Shown: positions 56,859 through 64,000 of the stretch, piece by piece
How the letters are laid out: each line of letters opens with the position of its first letter
Position numbering within the stretch: position 1 is the stretch's first letter
Notes under the pieces: generated by a model
The model's input: the letters and a program-made list of their open reading frames with translations, nothing else
Databases searched by the model: none
Told to the model about the DNA's origin: nothing
Assembly (NCBI RefSeq): GCF_007655005.1
Contig: NZ_SZVW01000020.1
Span: forward strand, 124,001 to 188,000
Direction of reading: 5' to 3'
Origin: Streptomyces tibetensis
Lineage (GTDB): Bacteria > Actinomycetota > Actinomycetes > Streptomycetales > Streptomycetaceae
Length of the DNA: 64,000 nucleotides
Program-made: the position numbers and the translations under genes

Positions 56859-57560
56859 TCACTTCGGTCCGAGGGCCCGCGCCCGGGCCGCCAGGGCCTC
56901 CAGCAGGAGGTCCACCGCCTGCTCGAAGGAGCTGTCCGCCATGGCGGGCAGCTCCGGGCGCACCGCGGTCAGGGAGGGGTACGTCGCCGGATCGAGGCCC
57001 TGGTAGACGTCGCGCCACGACCGGCGGTCGGCCTCGCGCTGCTGCGGAGGGAGGGCCTGGAACGCCGCTTCCGCGGCGGCGTGGCTCAGCACGGTGTCGA
57101 TGAAGGCCAGGTAGAGCCGTGCGGCGTCGGCCGACGGGAAGCCCGCGGTGAGCAGCAGGCCGATCCCGGTCTCGACGGCACGGATCTCGTTCCGGCGCCG
57201 GGTCACGCGGTGGGCCGCCATGGCGGCCGCGCGCGGATGCGCGAGGTATCCGGCACGGACCCTGAGGGCCATATCGCGCAGCGAGGCCACCCAGTCGTCT
57301 CCCGGGGCGAAGCCCGCCATGGCGTCGCCGATGATCCGGTCGGCGATGGCGAGCACCAGGTCGTCGGTGCCGTGGAAGTAGCGATACAGCGCCGTCGGGT
57401 CGCAGCCCAGGGCCGCGCCGAGCCGGCGCACGCTCAGCGCCTCGGGTCCGTGCTCGCCGATCAGCCGCAACGCGGTCTGCACGATCAGGTCCTCCGACAG
57501 CAGGACCCCCGAACGGGTCGGTCTCCGACGCCGGCGTTCCTGCGGGACACGGGTGGTCAT
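56859..57560 (-). CDS. TetR-family regulator
   Basis: A 233-residue TetR protein with a basic N-terminus (RRRRRPTRSG), HTH at about 38-62 (GPEALSVRRLGAALGCDPTALYRYFHGTDDLV) and a TetR_C-like ligand domain. It is divergent from the APC permease gene, with a palindrome GTCAACAGGGTTGAC in the shared region, so it probably controls the permease-amidohydrolase pair. Its 3' end nearly meets the ABC exporter gene (11 bases apart, convergent). GAGAGGAG precedes the ATG. Confidence 0.87.
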   Translation of the reverse strand: MTTRVPQERRRRRPTRSGVLLSEDLIVQTALRLIGEHGPEALSVRRLGAALGCDPTALYRYFHGTDDLVLAIADRIIGDAMAGFAPGDDWVASLRDMALRVRAGYLAHPRAAAMAAHRVTRRRNEIRAVETGIGLLLTAGFPSADAARLYLAFIDTVLSHAAAEAAFQALPPQQREADRRSWRDVYQGLDPATYPSLTAVRPELPAMADSSFEQAVDLLLEALAARARALGPK

Positions 57561-57666
57561 GACCGGCACTCCTCTCCTCGCGCACCGAGGTCTTCTCACG
57601 TGCCGGCGGCCTCTCACCGACCGGAGCCTTGTCGCGTAACGCAGTGAACGGCCCTCGTCGCCTTAC

Positions 57667-57681
57667 GTCAACAGGGTTGAC
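57667..57681. promoter_or_regulatory. Palindrome GTCAAC-AGG-GTTGAC, TetR operator candidate
   Basis: Perfect 6-bp arms, located 73 bases before the APC permease start in the divergent region with the tetR gene. The right arm contains TTGACC, which could be a -35 element, so binding would block transcription. Confidence 0.5.
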
Positions 57682-57753
57682 CCAATATGGCCACCGGCTG
57701 TTCCATCACAGTCCCGCGCGGCTCTTCCCACCCCGTCCCCCGAGGAGCCCTTC

Positions 57754-59250
57754 ATGTCGTCCGCACCGCCCTCGTCCCGCCCCCCGCTGCGCCGATCCCT
57801 CGGCGTGGTCGACGGCGTCGCCATCGCCGCGTCCAGCACCGCGGCCACCACCAGCATCGCCATCGGCATGGGCACGATCGCCACGATCGTGGGCCTGCAG
57901 GCCCCCGCGCTCCTGCTGCTGGCCTTCCTGCCGGTGCTGGGCATCGCCCTCGCCTACGCCCGGCTCAACCGCTCCGAACCCAACTGCGGCAACGGCTACA
58001 CCTGGGTCGGCAGATCCCTCGGCCCCTGGCCGGGCTTCCTGACCGGCTGGGTCACGCTGGTCGGCTCGGTCATCTTCTGCGCCTACACCAGCGCGATCAT
58101 GGGCTCGGTCGTGCTGGCCTTCGCCGACAAGGCCGGCCTGCGCAGCCTGGCCGGCATCGCCCTCGACCCGACGTCCACCGGCGTCTGCACGGCGGTCGGG
58201 CTGGTGATCCTCCTCGCCCTCACCGTCCTGGCCGTCACCGGAGTCCGTGGCGCGACCCGGTTCCAGTTCGCCCTGCTGGTGTTCGAGTACGCCGTGCTGC
58301 TCGGCTTCTGCGGCTGGGCCCTGGTCACCGGCGACCACGCCGTCTCCCTGTCCTGGTTCAACCCGTTCGAGATCTCCAGCGGCCCCCACTTCGCCCAGGG
58401 CATGGTGCTGGCGGTGTTCTTCTTCTGGGGCTGGGACGCGGCGTTCAGCGTCAACGAGGAGACCAAGGACCCGGGCGACTCGGCCCGGGGCGGGCTCATC
58501 GCCCTGTTCGCGATGCTCGGCCTGTTCCTCTTCGCCTCGGTCGCCTTCCAGAGGGAGATGAGCCTGGCCGAACTCGTCCGCAACGGCCCGCAGGCCCTGC
58601 CCTACCTCGGGGAGAAGCTGGCCGCCGAGCCGTGGGCGACCCTGCCCCTGGTCGCCCTGATGTTCTCCGCCGTCGCCTCCGTGCAGGCCACGCTGATCCC
58701 CACCGCGCGCGGCCTGCTCGCCATGGGCCGCGACCGCACCATGGGCCCGCTGTGGACCCGGGTCCACCCGCGCTGGGGCACGCCCGCCGCGGGGACGGCC
58801 GTCGTGATGTCCGTCGCCGCGGTGATCGCCGTGCTCGCCTTCGCGATCCCCAAGCTGAGCGACATGCTGCTGGCCGCCGTCAACGCGATCGGCCTGATCG
58901 TGGCCCTCTACTACGGCCTCACCGCGCTCGCCTGCGCCGTGCGCTTTCGCTCCGCGCGGCACGAGGGAGCGCGCGAGGCGCTGCTCGCCGTCGGCGTGCC
59001 CGCCGTGTCCGGGCTGGTGCTGCTGGGCCTGGGCGCCTACCTCGGCTACTCGTACCTCATCATGAGCGACCACTTCGAACTGAGCCCGGACAACGGGTGG
59101 TTCATGTTCTCGCTGCCCGCCGTGATCGTGCTCGCCGGCCTCGGCATGGCCGCCGTCGCCAAGTACGTCCGGCGCTCGCCCTACTTCACCACCGGGCGCG
59201 GCACCGACGCCGAAGCCCTCACCCTGCCGATGGACCGCACGGCGGTCTGA
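57754..59250 (+). CDS. APC-superfamily amino acid/amine permease
   Basis: A 498-residue, roughly 12-helix transporter: LGVVDGVAIAASSTAATTSIAIG at helix 1, FCAYTSAIMGSVVLAFAD, VLAVFFFWGWDAAFSVNEETKDP (the helix 6 region typical of APC carriers) and ATLIPTARGLLAMGRDRTMGPLW. The substrate is probably an amino acid or amine. GAGGAG precedes the ATG. A YtcJ-type amidohydrolase gene follows within 20 bases, so the pair may import and hydrolyse an N-substituted amino compound. Confidence 0.87.
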   Translation: MSSAPPSSRPPLRRSLGVVDGVAIAASSTAATTSIAIGMGTIATIVGLQAPALLLLAFLPVLGIALAYARLNRSEPNCGNGYTWVGRSLGPWPGFLTGWVTLVGSVIFCAYTSAIMGSVVLAFADKAGLRSLAGIALDPTSTGVCTAVGLVILLALTVLAVTGVRGATRFQFALLVFEYAVLLGFCGWALVTGDHAVSLSWFNPFEISSGPHFAQGMVLAVFFFWGWDAAFSVNEETKDPGDSARGGLIALFAMLGLFLFASVAFQREMSLAELVRNGPQALPYLGEKLAAEPWATLPLVALMFSAVASVQATLIPTARGLLAMGRDRTMGPLWTRVHPRWGTPAAGTAVVMSVAAVIAVLAFAIPKLSDMLLAAVNAIGLIVALYYGLTALACAVRFRSARHEGAREALLAVGVPAVSGLVLLGLGAYLGYSYLIMSDHFELSPDNGWFMFSLPAVIVLAGLGMAAVAKYVRRSPYFTTGRGTDAEALTLPMDRTAV

Positions 59251-59270
59251 CCTCCATGGAGCTCACCCCC

Positions 59271-60932
59271 ATGTCGCACCCCCCTGCCCCGGGATCCGCC
59301 GACCTCGTCCTCACCGGCGGCCCCGTGCACACCGTCGACCCGGCCCGCAGCCGCGCCACCTCGGTGGCCGTGCGCGGCGGGCGGATCGTCGCCGTCGGCC
59401 ACGACGAGGTGCGCGAGCTGATCGGGCCGCGCACCGAGGTCGTCGACCTCGCCGGGAAGCTGCTGCTGCCGGGCTTCCAGGACGCCCACGTCCACCCGAT
59501 GGGCGCGGGCCTCGAACTCGGCCTGTGCCATCTCGGCGACACCACCGACGCGGACGCGTACCTGCACAGGATCGCGGCGTACGCGCGGGAGCACCCGGGC
59601 GTCGAATGGATCACGGGGGGCGGCTGGTCCCTGGAGTCGTTCCCCGGCGGCTCCCCCACGGCCGCCGCCCTCGACGCGATCGTGCCGGACCGGCCCGTCT
59701 TCCTGCCCAACCGCGACCACCACGGCGCCTGGGTCAACAGCCGGGCCCTGGAGCGCGCGGGCATCGACGCCCGGACCCCCGACCCCGCCGACGGCCGGAT
59801 CGAGCGCGACGCCGCGGGCAACCCCACCGGGATGCTCCAGGAGGGCGCAGTCCACCTGGTGGGCCGGCTGGTGCCGGACCCCACGCCGGAGGAGCAGCTC
59901 GCCGGTCTGCTGCGCGCCCAGGCCGTGCTGCACTCCCATGGCGTCACCGCCTGGCAGGACGCCATCGTCGGCACGTACGCCAACCTGACGGACCCGGCCC
60001 CGGCCTACCTGACGGCCCTCGACCGGGGTCTGCTCACCGCGCGGGTCGTCGGCGCGCTGTGGTGGGACCGCGAGCGGGGCGCCGAGCAGATCGGCGAGCT
60101 CGTGGCCCGGCGGGAGGAGCTGAGCCGGGACCGGTTCCGGACCGGCACTGTGAAGATCATGCAGGACGGCATCGCCGAGAACCACACCGCCGCCATGCTG
60201 TCCCCCTACCTGACCGGCTGCGGCTGCGCCTCGGACAACAGCGGTATCAGCTTCGTCGAGCCGGGTGAGCTGCGGAAGTACGTCACCGAACTGGACGCCC
60301 ACGGCTTTCAGGTCCACTTCCACGCGCTCGGCGACCGCGCGGTGCGGGAGGCGCTGGACGCCGTGGAGGCCGCCCGGGCCGCCAACGGCAACCGCGATAC
60401 GCGGCACCACCTGGCGCACCTCCAGGTCGTCCACCCCGCCGACCTGCCCCGTTTCCGGGCGCTGGGCGCGAGCGCCAACCTGCAGATGCTGTGGGCCGCC
60501 CACGAGCCGCAGATGGACGAGCTGACCCTGCCCTTCCTGGGGGCGGAACGCGGCGCGTGGCAGTACCCCTTCGGGGACCTGCTGCGTGCCGGTGCGACCA
60601 TCGCGGCCGGCAGCGACTGGCCCGTCAGCAGCCCCGACCCGCTCCAGGCCGTCCACGTCGCCGTCAACCGGGTCTCCCCCGAGGCGCCCGGGGACACCCC
60701 GGCCTTCTTCCCGGAGCAGCGCCTCGACCTGGGCACCGCGATCGCCGCCTACACGGCGGGCAGTGCCCATGTGAACCACCTCGACGACGTCACCGGCAGC
60801 ATCACCGTCGGCAAGGCGGCCGACCTGGTCGTCCTCGACCGGGATCCGTTCGCGGGTCCGCCCGAGGAGATCGCCGCGACCCGGGTCCTGGAGACCTTCG
60901 TCGAAGGGCGGCGGGTCCACACCGGCGCCTGA
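59271..60932 (+). CDS. YtcJ-type amidohydrolase
   Basis: A 553-residue amidohydrolase_3 protein: LVLTGGPVHTVDPARSRATS at the N-terminus, metal-binding HxH in LLLPGFQDAHVHPMG, then VKIMQDGIAENHTAAML, VHFHALGDRAVREALDAVE, HHLAHLQVVHPADLPRF, AAGSDWPVSSPDPL (metal Asp) and ADLVVLDRDPFAGP at the end. It is full length and so serves as a template for the truncated relative at 32731-33866. The substrate is unknown; the preceding permease suggests an imported amide. The ATG at 59271 has GGAG nine bases upstream; an ATG at 59256 has none. Confidence 0.9.
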   Translation: MSHPPAPGSADLVLTGGPVHTVDPARSRATSVAVRGGRIVAVGHDEVRELIGPRTEVVDLAGKLLLPGFQDAHVHPMGAGLELGLCHLGDTTDADAYLHRIAAYAREHPGVEWITGGGWSLESFPGGSPTAAALDAIVPDRPVFLPNRDHHGAWVNSRALERAGIDARTPDPADGRIERDAAGNPTGMLQEGAVHLVGRLVPDPTPEEQLAGLLRAQAVLHSHGVTAWQDAIVGTYANLTDPAPAYLTALDRGLLTARVVGALWWDRERGAEQIGELVARREELSRDRFRTGTVKIMQDGIAENHTAAMLSPYLTGCGCASDNSGISFVEPGELRKYVTELDAHGFQVHFHALGDRAVREALDAVEAARAANGNRDTRHHLAHLQVVHPADLPRFRALGASANLQMLWAAHEPQMDELTLPFLGAERGAWQYPFGDLLRAGATIAAGSDWPVSSPDPLQAVHVAVNRVSPEAPGDTPAFFPEQRLDLGTAIAAYTAGSAHVNHLDDVTGSITVGKAADLVVLDRDPFAGPPEEIAATRVLETFVEGRRVHTGA

Positions 60933-60984
60933 GGCGTGTTCCAATGCTCCGGGGTCCGGATGTCACGGAGGGGGATGAGGCGCG

Positions 60985-61743
60985 GTGGGGTCGTCGGGGG
61001 ACGGGGTCATGCGGTCCGTGGTGTGGATACTGCTCGCCGTCGTGACGCTCGGCGTCGGAGTGGCGTCGGCCCGCGAGATCGGCGGGGCGCTGGATCGGGA
61101 GCGGGAGTACCGCGGCGCGCCGGCCTGCGCCGCGGTTCCCGTCGAGGCGTCGGGGTGCGTGTGGGAGCAGGAGTTCACCGTACGGAGCGCCGCCATGAAC
61201 CGCGGGAAGCGGGGCGAGTCCCCGGAGGCGGAGCTGGTGCTGCCGTCGGGCAAGCCGTGGGAGGTGACGTTCCTGCGCACCGAGCCGGTGATGTCCGAGA
61301 TGGCGCCCGGCGAGAAGGTGGTCGGTCTGATCTGGCACGGGCAGGTCGTCGAGGTGCGGGACGCCGACGGGCGTCGGCAGCAGACGTCCGACGGGCCGGT
61401 GGGATGGCCCGAGGACCGTCTGGGCGGTGCGCTGGCCTGTATCTCGTTCGGCCTGGCGGCCCTGGTCGGCGGGGTGTGGCCGCTCTTCGCGCGGGGCGAC
61501 GAGCGTCGTGTGACGGCGGCGAGGATGGTGCGGTGGCACGGTGTCGGCCTGGGCGCGACGGCCATCCTGACGCTCTGGGCGCAGGCAGCCAACGACTGGC
61601 CGCTCTGGGCCCTTCCGGCGATCTGGGGGCCGCTCGCGCTGCTGATCCTTGCGTCCATGACGGCTTTCGCCCGCGGCGCGCTGCGCGGAGAGCTGGACGA
61701 CGACGCACCCGCCCCGCGGCAGCAGGAGCCGCAGGCCTCGTGA
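60985..61743 (+). CDS. Membrane protein of unknown function
   Basis: A 252-residue protein with one N-terminal helix (VVWILLAVVTLGVGVASA), an extracytoplasmic domain (about 35-145) with two cysteines (ACAAVP, GCVWE) and a QVVEVRDADG strand, then three helices in the C-terminal half (ISFGLAALVGGVWPLF, GVGLGATAILTLWAQ, WALPAIWGPLALLILAS). This pattern is common among actinomycete membrane proteins without known function. I use the GTG at 60985; the ATG at 61009 is equally plausible. The tail is Pro/Gln-rich. Confidence 0.7.
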   Translation: MGSSGDGVMRSVVWILLAVVTLGVGVASAREIGGALDREREYRGAPACAAVPVEASGCVWEQEFTVRSAAMNRGKRGESPEAELVLPSGKPWEVTFLRTEPVMSEMAPGEKVVGLIWHGQVVEVRDADGRRQQTSDGPVGWPEDRLGGALACISFGLAALVGGVWPLFARGDERRVTAARMVRWHGVGLGATAILTLWAQAANDWPLWALPAIWGPLALLILASMTAFARGALRGELDDDAPAPRQQEPQAS

Positions 61744-61755
61744 ACGCGTGACCGC

Positions 61756-63267
61756 TCAGGTCTGCCGGGCGTGCACGGGACTGTGGGTGACGTCGTCCGG
61801 GCACGGGCGGTGCGGCTGCGGGGTCCGCCGGTCGCGCCGCCAGTCGTATGCCGCGAGGACCAGGGACGCGGCCATGCCGACGAGTCCGGCGCCCATCGCG
61901 AGGTAGAGGGCACCGCGGTAGTCGTCGCTCCTGCTGCCGAGCACCAGGTAGTAGAGACCGGGCAGGGCGGCGGTGCCCACCGCGGCGCCGAGGCGCTGCC
62001 CCGTCTGCAGGGCGCCGCCCGCCGCTCCCGCCATGTGCACGGGCACGTCCCGCAGCGTCATGGTGATGTTGGGGGAGATCACGCACCCACCGCCCACGCC
62101 GCCGAGGAACAGGACCGGGGCGGCGATCCAGGGCGCGATGTCGAGGGGCGCGAAGCGCAGCAGCAGCGCGGTGCCGCCCAGCCCGAGGATCACCCCCGTG
62201 ATTCCGCCCACGGTGAGCAGTCGGCCGAGCCGGTCCACCAGCCGCCCGGAGACCGCGGCCGCGAGGGCCGAGCCGAGGGCGAAGGGGGTCACGGCGAGGC
62301 CCGACTCCAGCGGGGAGAAGCCCAGGCCGTGCTGGTAGAAGAGGGCGAAGACCAGCCAGACGCCGCTGAAGCCGATGAAGTAGAGCGTGCCGACGCCGGC
62401 GCCGACGGCGTAGCCGCGCACGGTGGTGAACAGGCGCGGATCGAGCAGCGGCTGGGCACCGCGGTCCAGCAGGCGCCGCTGCCAGCGGGTGAAGACGAAG
62501 AGCAGCGCGGCACCGGCGGGGAACATCCACCACAGCCGGGCGAGGCCGCCGCTCTCCGCCTGGACCAGCGGGTACATGAGCGCGAGGACGCCGAGCCCCA
62601 GCAGCAGGACACCGGGCAGGTCGACGTCCCTGCCGGAGCGCCGGGTGTGGGGCAGCAGGCGGCGGCCGAGGAGGATCGCGAGGATGCCGATGGGGACGTT
62701 GACGTAGAAGATCCACCGCCAGCCCTGGGCGCCTTCGGCCAGGGCGAGGATCAGGCCGCCGGTGAGGGGGCCGACGGCGGAGGAGATGCCGACGGTGGCG
62801 CCGAAGAAGCCGAAGGCCCGGCCGCGTTCGCCGCCCCGGAACATCTGCTGGATGAGCGCGGAGTTCTGCGGGGCCATGAAGCCGGCGGCCAGGCCCTGAG
62901 CGAGCCGGGCCACCACCAGCAGGGTGATGTTCGGGGCCGCTCCGCAGGCCGCGCTGAACAGCACGAAGCCGCTGAGGGCGATGAGGAAGATACGGCGCCG
63001 GTCCAGGGCGTCGCCGAGGCGGCCCGCGGTGACGAGGGCGAGACCGAAGGAGAGGGCGTAGCCGGACACCACCCACTGGACCTCGGCCGCGGAGGCGTGC
63101 AGCTGCTGCTGGATCGTGGGCAGGGCGACGGCCACGATCGACACGTCCAGCAGGCTCATGAAGCCGGCCACCAGGGTGACCCACAGGGCCCGCCACCGTT
63201 TGGGGTCGGGCTCGTACCCGTCCTCCCGCGCACCCTGGTCGTGGCCGCCCGCCGCTGACGCCGTCAC
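61756..63267 (-). CDS. DHA2-family MFS drug exporter
   Basis: A 503-residue, 14-helix EmrB/QacA-type transporter: WVTLVAGFMSLLDVSIVAVALPTIQ (motif D1), RLGDALDRRRIFLIAL (motif A), RLAQGLAAGFMAPQNSALIQ (motif B), GFFGATVGISSAVGPLTGGLI (motif C) and WIFYVNVPIGI. It is expected to expel drugs or a metabolite using the proton gradient. The start is the GTG at 63267, eight bases after GAGAGGAG; in-frame sequence upstream to 63411 is unconserved. It is divergent from the ProP-like gene with a palindrome between them, and convergent with the unknown membrane protein gene. Confidence 0.9.
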   Translation of the reverse strand: MTASAAGGHDQGAREDGYEPDPKRWRALWVTLVAGFMSLLDVSIVAVALPTIQQQLHASAAEVQWVVSGYALSFGLALVTAGRLGDALDRRRIFLIALSGFVLFSAACGAAPNITLLVVARLAQGLAAGFMAPQNSALIQQMFRGGERGRAFGFFGATVGISSAVGPLTGGLILALAEGAQGWRWIFYVNVPIGILAILLGRRLLPHTRRSGRDVDLPGVLLLGLGVLALMYPLVQAESGGLARLWWMFPAGAALLFVFTRWQRRLLDRGAQPLLDPRLFTTVRGYAVGAGVGTLYFIGFSGVWLVFALFYQHGLGFSPLESGLAVTPFALGSALAAAVSGRLVDRLGRLLTVGGITGVILGLGGTALLLRFAPLDIAPWIAAPVLFLGGVGGGCVISPNITMTLRDVPVHMAGAAGGALQTGQRLGAAVGTAALPGLYYLVLGSRSDDYRGALYLAMGAGLVGMAASLVLAAYDWRRDRRTPQPHRPCPDDVTHSPVHARQT

Positions 63268-63393
63268 TTGGGCTCCTCTCACCAGGAACGCACCCGGCGA
63301 CTCAAGTTCCCCCGCCGGGGCACGGACACACACCCGTCCCGGAGATCCTCCCGGACGGCGCGGCGTCCCGCCTCCCGCCCTGAGCACCCGCGC

Positions 63394-63408
63394 ATCACGT
63401 TTCGTGAT
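63394..63408. promoter_or_regulatory. Palindrome ATCACG-TTT-CGTGAT between divergent transporter genes
   Basis: Perfect 6-bp arms around TTT, 127 bases before the DHA2 exporter start and 93 before the ProP-like start. It is a repressor-type site without an obvious local regulator. Confidence 0.45.
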
Positions 63409-63500
63409 CAACCGGACGCCGCGCGAAGGGGGTTGTTTGAGCGCGCGAGATCTGTGCAGGCGTGGTCTTTGGGAATGCGAACGGCGAAAGGAACCACGTG

Positions 63501-64000
63501 ATGGCGGAGACCGACAACGACGAGTCGGTGGATCCCGCGGCGGTGAGACGGCACCGGGTGCTGTTCCGGGCGATCGAGAAGCGGCGCAACCCGAAGCTGC
63601 GCCGCAGCGACATCACGGTGACCGACGATGCGGCGGTCAAGCGCGCCACCAAGGCCGCCGCCCTCGGCAACGCGATGGAGTGGTACGACTTCGGCATCTA
63701 CAGCTATCTGGCGTCGACCATCGGGCGGGTCTTCTTCCCGTCCACCAACGACACCGCCCAGCTGCTCGGCTCCTTCGCGACCTTCGCGGTGGCGTTCCTG
63801 GTGCGTCCGCTCGGAGGCATGGTCTTCGGCCCGCTCGGGGACAAGGTCGGGCGCAAGCGCATCCTCTCCCTCACCATGATCATGATGGCGGTGGGAACCT
63901 TCGCGATCGGCCTGGTCCCCTCGCACGCGGTGATCGGCCTGTGGGCCCCGGCCCTGCTGATCTTCTTCCGGCTGGTGCAGGGCTTCTCCACTGGCGGGGA
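63501..64000 (+). CDS. ProP-like MFS metabolite/H+ symporter, 5' part only
   Basis: The first 166 codons of a metabolite:H+ symporter. After a charged ~50-residue N-terminus (RVLFRAIEKRRNPKLRRSDI) comes the family hallmark AALGNAMEWYDFGIYSYLASTIGRVFFP. Next are FLVRPLGGMVFGPLGDKVGRKRILSLTMIMMAVGTF (MFS motif A) and ALLIFFRLVQGFSTGG. This is the ProP/shikimate/citrate symporter group; glycine betaine or proline uptake is the likely role. AAAGGAACC precedes the ATG (a GTG at 63498 is adjacent). The frame is open to the window edge. Confidence 0.88.
   Translation, partial: MAETDNDESVDPAAVRRHRVLFRAIEKRRNPKLRRSDITVTDDAAVKRATKAAALGNAMEWYDFGIYSYLASTIGRVFFPSTNDTAQLLGSFATFAVAFLVRPLGGMVFGPLGDKVGRKRILSLTMIMMAVGTFAIGLVPSHAVIGLWAPALLIFFRLVQGFSTGG

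Noticed and set aside
1..64000. CRISPR arrays, tRNA/rRNA genes, prophage genes and PKS/NRPS clusters
   Set aside because: None of the tandem arrays has CRISPR-like unique spacers. No tRNA-like cloverleaf, CCA-ended segment, phage structural gene or thiolase/condensation-domain motif was seen.

Overview
The window is very GC-rich DNA with strong third-position G/C bias, tightly packed genes, ATGA/GTGA start-stop overlaps, Tat and lipoprotein signals, LacI and TetR regulators and mycothiol-type enzymes. It fits a Streptomyces chromosome, probably an arm rather than the core. The order CYP102B-type P450, LacI regulator, rhamnose genes resembles what I remember of S. coelicolor around SCO0801-SCO0813; I could not check this.

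Layout. 0-1.5 kb: a decayed SpoIIE-type phosphatase piece joined to a transposase remnant, a truncated hypothetical gene and a ~32-bp tandem repeat. 1.5-9.6 kb: exported lactonase, an iron-box-controlled DUF2470 gene, a TetR/CYP102B pair, a Cys-cluster pentapeptide-repeat protein, an ECF41 sigma factor, a PIG-L deacetylase and a proline-iminopeptidase-like hydrolase. 9.7-25.2 kb: a complete L-rhamnose regulon. A leftward operon carries the ABC importer, mutarotase and a secreted BNR/beta-propeller protein, followed by lacI. A rightward operon carries isomerase, aldolase-dehydrogenase and kinase, then lutABC. Together they can take rhamnose to dihydroxyacetone phosphate plus L-lactate and on to pyruvate. 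25.4-29.8 kb: a MoxR/VWA pair, a cupin, and a PLP enzyme with a perfect 72-bp internal duplication that doubles its catalytic lysine motif, beside a YheO-type regulator.

29.8-49.3 kb has a metal theme: znuACB behind a Zur-like box, a CsoR-type operator on a DUF4396 gene, a second Zur-like box in front of a nickel/peptide-type binding protein + fused permease + MFS cluster that lacks an ATPase, and a cobalamin riboswitch before cbiMNQO. Inside it (32.7-35.4 kb and 38.4-39.2 kb) lie broken genes: an amidohydrolase and a P450 that have lost their 5' ends at one shared junction, an unidentified multiply frameshifted gene, and a frameshifted alpha-carbonic anhydrase. 49.4-52.6 kb: a DinB-type protein and an RsbQ-RsbP-STAS stress-signalling module. 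52.6-64 kb: alcohol dehydrogenase/tautomerase under a TetR regulator, an ABC exporter, a TetR next to an APC permease and YtcJ-type amidohydrolase, a membrane protein, a DHA2 drug exporter, and the start of a ProP-like symporter cut by the window end.

I saw no tRNA, rRNA, CRISPR array, intact insertion sequence, prophage or PKS/NRPS cluster. All functions are read from sequence motifs and memory of families; no search was run.
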